From positions 1 through 49,649 of the forward strand of contig CANQPF010000003.1 of NCBI GenBank assembly GCA_947625665.1: DNA of 49,649 nucleotides. Reading direction: 5' to 3'. Source of the DNA: an uncultured Clostridia bacterium. GTDB taxonomy: Bacteria > Bacillota > Clostridia > TANB77 > CAG-508. Positions 46,392 to 49,649 of the stretch are shown piece by piece (position 1 is the first letter of the stretch; each line of letters opens with the position of its first letter). Both the position numbers and the translations under genes were made by a program. A model generated the notes under the pieces. The model did not search any database. It was given only the letters and a program-made list of their open reading frames with translations, and was not told the origin of the DNA.

Positions 46392-49300
46392 CTATTCCAA
46401 GTTTAATACTAAATCTTCTAAAATTTCCTCATTAGTTAATTGGTTACTTAAATTTGTTGTCATACTTAAAATAACTTTACCATCTTTTTCATATCTATCT
46501 ATTGCTTGACCTGGATCCATTCTTTCAAAAGGATTTTCTATAATTTCTTTAGTTACCTCATCTTTAATATAATTAAATCCTGAACAGTCTATAATAAATA
46601 ACTTATTTGAATTTATTGCATTTTTTATTGCTTGTATTGTTTTACTTGAACTTTGTTCATTTTTTTCTATTTCTATTTCTTTCTCTACTAAATATCCCTC
46701 TTCATCAATTTCAAATTCTGTTATATTACACTCTTTTAAGAAATTAATAAATTTGTCGCGTGCTTGTTTAGCAATCCAAATTCCTTTTTTTGTTGGCACT
46801 TCGACATTGTTTATATCTTCCTCAGTTGGCATATCATTTTTAATAATTCCAGCAAGAACTGTATCAAATTGATTTGTCATAGTTGTACTTCTTGTATTAT
46901 TTACACTCATCATTCTAATATTTGATGAATTTTCTCTTAACATTTGCATTGTTGCATTAATCAATTTTGATGCATATTGCCAACTAACCGTTTGATTATG
47001 ATTATTTACTTGTGGCAATTCTACTAATACTGATCTTCCATTTCTAAGAGTTCTCGCCCAGTTTACTAAATATCCTGAACCATAAGAACTAATATGTCCA
47101 TATCTTAGTCCAAACCAATTTCTATAATATGAAGCTAATCCACTATCTCCAATTGTCTCATTTAGCCATCCATGAACATCTACTGTAAAGTTTGTTGTAC
47201 CTTGATGACTTTCCATAAAGTTCTTCAATGCTTGTGTTTCATACGCTGAGAAAGCTGAATTTCCAGTATAATTTCTTGTACTCCTGTCAATTTTAAATCC
47301 TACTGACCAGTTTCTATTCATATCTATTCCTTGAGCAATAGTACATCTACCTGGTCCGTTATTTGTCCATCCATGCGTCTGACCATCTGGATTTAGACAA
47401 GGTAAAATATATATTGTCCAATTATTGCTAATAGTTGAATCTACATTGTTATATAAATAATTTTTAAACTCTTCGGCCATATATGTCAATTCTGCTCCAT
47501 CATGTGCGTATGAATCTTCAAACCCATGAATAGAAAATGTCATAAACAAAACTTTTGAACCTTTACCAAACTTATAGTATCTCAAGTTAGAACCTCTTGC
47601 ATTATCCCCAATTTGTTTACAACCTGAAGCACCATAAATTCCTTCTTCAAAGAATCTCCTTACACCTGTTACAAACCTAAATTGTTGAGAATTTCCTCCA
47701 TGATAATTATAAACTTGTATGTTAGTTGCATTAGCTGTATTTCCAGCATATACATCTAGTGTTTTTCCAGTTCCTAAATTCATTAAGCTAAAATATCCAT
47801 TTCCCTCTGGTTTTATCTTCCATTTTTGTGAATCACTATTATTATATGTACTTTGATATACATTATTATTATTTGAAGCTGCCGTTAAAGCCTTGTTAGA
47901 ATGTTTTGCTAGAATTTTATATGTATCAGTAGACAATGCAGTAAATATAAATCTTCCATTATCTGTATTTTCTGCTTCCCATAAAATTGCATCCCCTCCA
48001 TCTAATTGAGTTGAAGAAGCTATATTAACTATTTTGTTAGAATCCAATTTAGTTTCTATTTCATAAGTATCATCTTTTATTATATTTATAGGGGTAAACT
48101 TAAATTTTTGAGCATTTGCATTGTTACCATAATATAATTCAATATTTGCTCCTGCAGAATTTACCTGTCCTGATTGTACATCTAAATATAATCCATTAGA
48201 TTTAGAAATAATATTATAATATCCATTTCCACAATCTTTTAAGTACCAGTATTGATTATCTGTTCCGCTAAATTTATATTGTATTACATTAGCATTAGGA
48301 GTTATCTTTCCTTGAAATACATCTAAAGATTTTGCTGAATGAGTTGAAATTATTTTATAATAATTTGTATTTGGTATTTTGCTTACTACAAATTTCTGTT
48401 GTTGAAGAGCTGTATTATTCCATGTTAAAATATTAGCACCATCGTTATAACTAGCATCTTGTATATCTATTGCTTTGTTTCCAGTTGTTGTTATTTGATA
48501 AACTCCATCTGCTAATTTTGTTGAAATTTCACTTTCTTTTTGTTCCTGTTTAACTAATACAAATTGTTGAGGTACTAAATCTGACTCTTCTTTTAATATC
48601 AATCTTTTTCCATTATTTAGATTTCCAGCTACTCCTGGAGCTGAATTTAGATCTGACACATCAAGATATAAATTCTCAGATTTTGAAATAATTCCATAAA
48701 CATTTTCAGTATATTTTTTCAATATCCATTTTTGTGTATCTAAGTTCTCATCTGTACTCTGAACCACCTGAGGTGCAGCTCCATTTGTTTTTTGTACAGT
48801 AAGTACTTTTTGGGAATGCTTTGCTTTAATTTTATAATAGCCATTTCCATCATATTCAATCTCAAATTTTTGCTGATCTACTTTGTCAGCATCCCATAAT
48901 TGTAATTTTGTATTATCTTCTTTGGAACCTCCCGTAATATCTAAAACTTTATTTAAATTTGATTTGGCAAATATCCTATATGTTCCATCATCTGCAGATT
49001 TAGTTCCTTTTTCTTCTCCGCATAATTCAAACTTAAATCTTTGTGATTTTTGTCCATGATAATAATAAGTCTGAATAGGTGTACCTACTGCCGTGCTATT
49101 AGCATAAACATCTAATGCTAATCCATTAGTCTTTGAAATTAAACTATATGTATTGTCGACATTTTTTATAGCAATCCACTGTTGCGATGCAAGCCCATGT
49201 CTTGTATATTGTTGTACTAGTGTTCCATTTTTACCACCATTTGCTTTTACATCTACAGCCTTTGCGCTATGTAATGCAGTAATAATATATGTTCCGCTTT

Positions 49301-49649
49301 TACTGTCATATTTAACTCTAAATTTTTGGTTTGCTCTATCATTATTGATTGCAAGTTTCAAGTTCGTTTCATTATTTAATGAACTATCTGGAACTTCTAA
49401 CAAACGATTAGTTCCAACTTGAGAATATATTTTATAAATTCCATCTTTTAAACTAGTATCACTTTTTGCTGATGTCATAACTTTTTGAAATTTAAATCTT
49501 TGTGATGTTCCTCCATGTCCTTGATAAATCTCTATATTTTGACCATTAACATTCTTTCCTTGCTCTAGATCTAAATAGAATCCTTTTGCTTTTGATATTA
49601 TATTATAAGAACCATCATCACATTTCTTTAATTTCCATCTTTGATTATC
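46392..49649 (-). CDS. secreted multi-trefoil ricin-B lectin with M14 carboxypeptidase domain (N-terminus beyond the window)
   Basis: The frame stays open to the right edge. The ATG at 49478 is internal, since IYQGHGGTSQRFKFQKV precedes it in frame. I count four complete ricin-B-like beta-trefoils of about 140 residues each and the end of a fifth, marked by repeats such as YNIISKSNGLYLDV and QxW or QxF. A zinc carboxypeptidase domain follows: HGFED (zinc ligands, about 47515-47528), NPDG, GIDMNRNW, DVHGW (third zinc ligand, near 47172) and VLVELP with the catalytic glutamate (near 47020). A C-terminal domain of about 180 residues is of unknown type. It probably binds glycans and trims peptides, such as peptidoglycan or mucin-associated ones. 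The start and any signal peptide are not visible. Confidence 0.85.
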   Translation of the reverse strand, partial: DNQRWKLKKCDDGSYNIISKAKGFYLDLEQGKNVNGQNIEIYQGHGGTSQRFKFQKVMTSAKSDTSLKDGIYKIYSQVGTNRLLEVPDSSLNNETNLKLAINNDRANQKFRVKYDSKSGTYIITALHSAKAVDVKANGGKNGTLVQQYTRHGLASQQWIAIKNVDNTYSLISKTNGLALDVYANSTAVGTPIQTYYYHGQKSQRFKFELCGEEKGTKSADDGTYRIFAKSNLNKVLDITGGSKEDNTKLQLWDADKVDQQKFEIEYDGNGYYKIKAKHSQKVLTVQKTNGAAPQVVQSTDENLDTQKWILKKYTENVYGIISKSENLYLDVSDLNSAPGVAGNLNNGKRLILKEESDLVPQQFVLVKQEQKESEISTKLADGVYQITTTGNKAIDIQDASYNDGANILTWNNTALQQQKFVVSKIPNTNYYKIISTHSAKSLDVFQGKITPNANVIQYKFSGTDNQYWYLKDCGNGYYNIISKSNGLYLDVQSGQVNSAGANIELYYGNNANAQKFKFTPINIIKDDTYEIETKLDSNKIVNIASSTQLDGGDAILWEAENTDNGRFIFTALSTDTYKILAKHSNKALTAASNNNNVYQSTYNNSDSQKWKIKPEGNGYFSLMNLGTGKTLDVYAGNTANATNIQVYNYHGGNSQQFRFVTGVRRFFEEGIYGASGCKQIGDNARGSNLRYYKFGKGSKVLFMTFSIHGFEDSYAHDGAELTYMAEEFKNYLYNNVDSTISNNWTIYILPCLNPDGQTHGWTNNGPGRCTIAQGIDMNRNWSVGFKIDRSTRNYTGNSAFSAYETQALKNFMESHQGTTNFTVDVHGWLNETIGDSGLASYYRNWFGLRYGHISSYGSGYLVNWARTLRNGRSVLVELPQVNNHNQTVSWQYASKLINATMQMLRENSSNIRMMSVNNTRSTTMTNQFDTVLAGIIKNDMPTEEDINNVEVPTKKGIWIAKQARDKFINFLKECNITEFEIDEEGYLVEKEIEIEKNEQSSSKTIQAIKNAINSNKLFIIDCSGFNYIKDEVTKEIIENPFERMDPGQAIDRYEKDGKVILSMTTNLSNQLTNEEILEDLVLNLE

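Noticed and set aside
46392..49649. DNA repeats or CRISPR-like array in the lectin gene
   Set aside because: The repetition is at protein level (ricin trefoil units); the DNA copies have diverged and there are no spacer-like units.

Overview
The window is AT-rich DNA from a low-GC, Gram-positive, endospore-forming bacterium, most likely an uncultured, possibly gut-associated member of the Clostridia. Spore formation is supported by an alpha/beta-type SASP, SpoIVB and SpoVG. The Clostridia placement also rests on strong AGGAGG-type ribosome binding sites, the miaB-mutS pair, an acc/fab operon and a long-form HPF. Almost every gene is on the minus strand; only a 232-residue orphan gene and the SASP gene are on plus. 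I cannot name the genus.

Layout from left to right. Positions 1-7953 hold a type II fatty-acid synthesis operon, read on minus as acyl-CoA synthetase, birA, fabD, fabG, fabF, accB, fabZ, accC, accD (cut by the window edge). Positions 8035-12067 hold miaB-mutS. Position 12188 starts an orphan plus-strand gene, followed by a bidirectional terminator. Positions 12965-23487 are a surface-polysaccharide operon: rfbF, rfbG, rfbH for a CDP-3,6-dideoxyhexose, a split transketolase-like pair, an epimerase/reductase, a GtrB-like glycosyltransferase and two polytopic membrane proteins. Positions 23630-27372 hold rpmE, a 49-residue membrane peptide, spoVG, murC and spoIVB. Positions 27473-40357 are a divergent Tad/type IV pilus-like secretion locus: cpaB-like, two MinD/CpaE-like proteins, a membrane-anchored CpaF ATPase, a fused TadB/TadC-like platform and a run of pilin-like small proteins. 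Positions 40513-49649 hold a Cof-type phosphatase, the SASP, an FAD-dependent dehydrogenase, hpf, obg, trpS and a very large lectin-carboxypeptidase that runs off the right edge.

The main discovery is about decoding. Six genes look frameshifted: fabD, the epimerase, the transketolase N-subunit, spoIVB, one pilin and cpaF. In all of them the break lies exactly at an in-frame CGG codon, nine sites in total. Skipping the C (+1) and reading GGA or GGT as glycine restores a full-length, family-typical protein every time. It restores universally conserved glycines in the CpaF Walker A loop, the transketolase STG motif and the SpoIVB IGAVT motif. In my by-eye scan no intact gene contains an in-frame CGG, although close to a hundred CGG triplets occur out of frame and CGT, CGC, CGA, AGA and AGG are all used as arginine codons. 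The simplest reading is that this organism has no arginine meaning for CGG. Instead the ribosome moves +1 there, or a tRNA reads CGGN as a four-base glycine codon, recalling the frameshifts at AGG and CCC codons reported in Perkinsus mitochondria. This needs a genome-wide and proteomic test, but the phase and site coincidence is hard to explain by pseudogenes or sequencing error.
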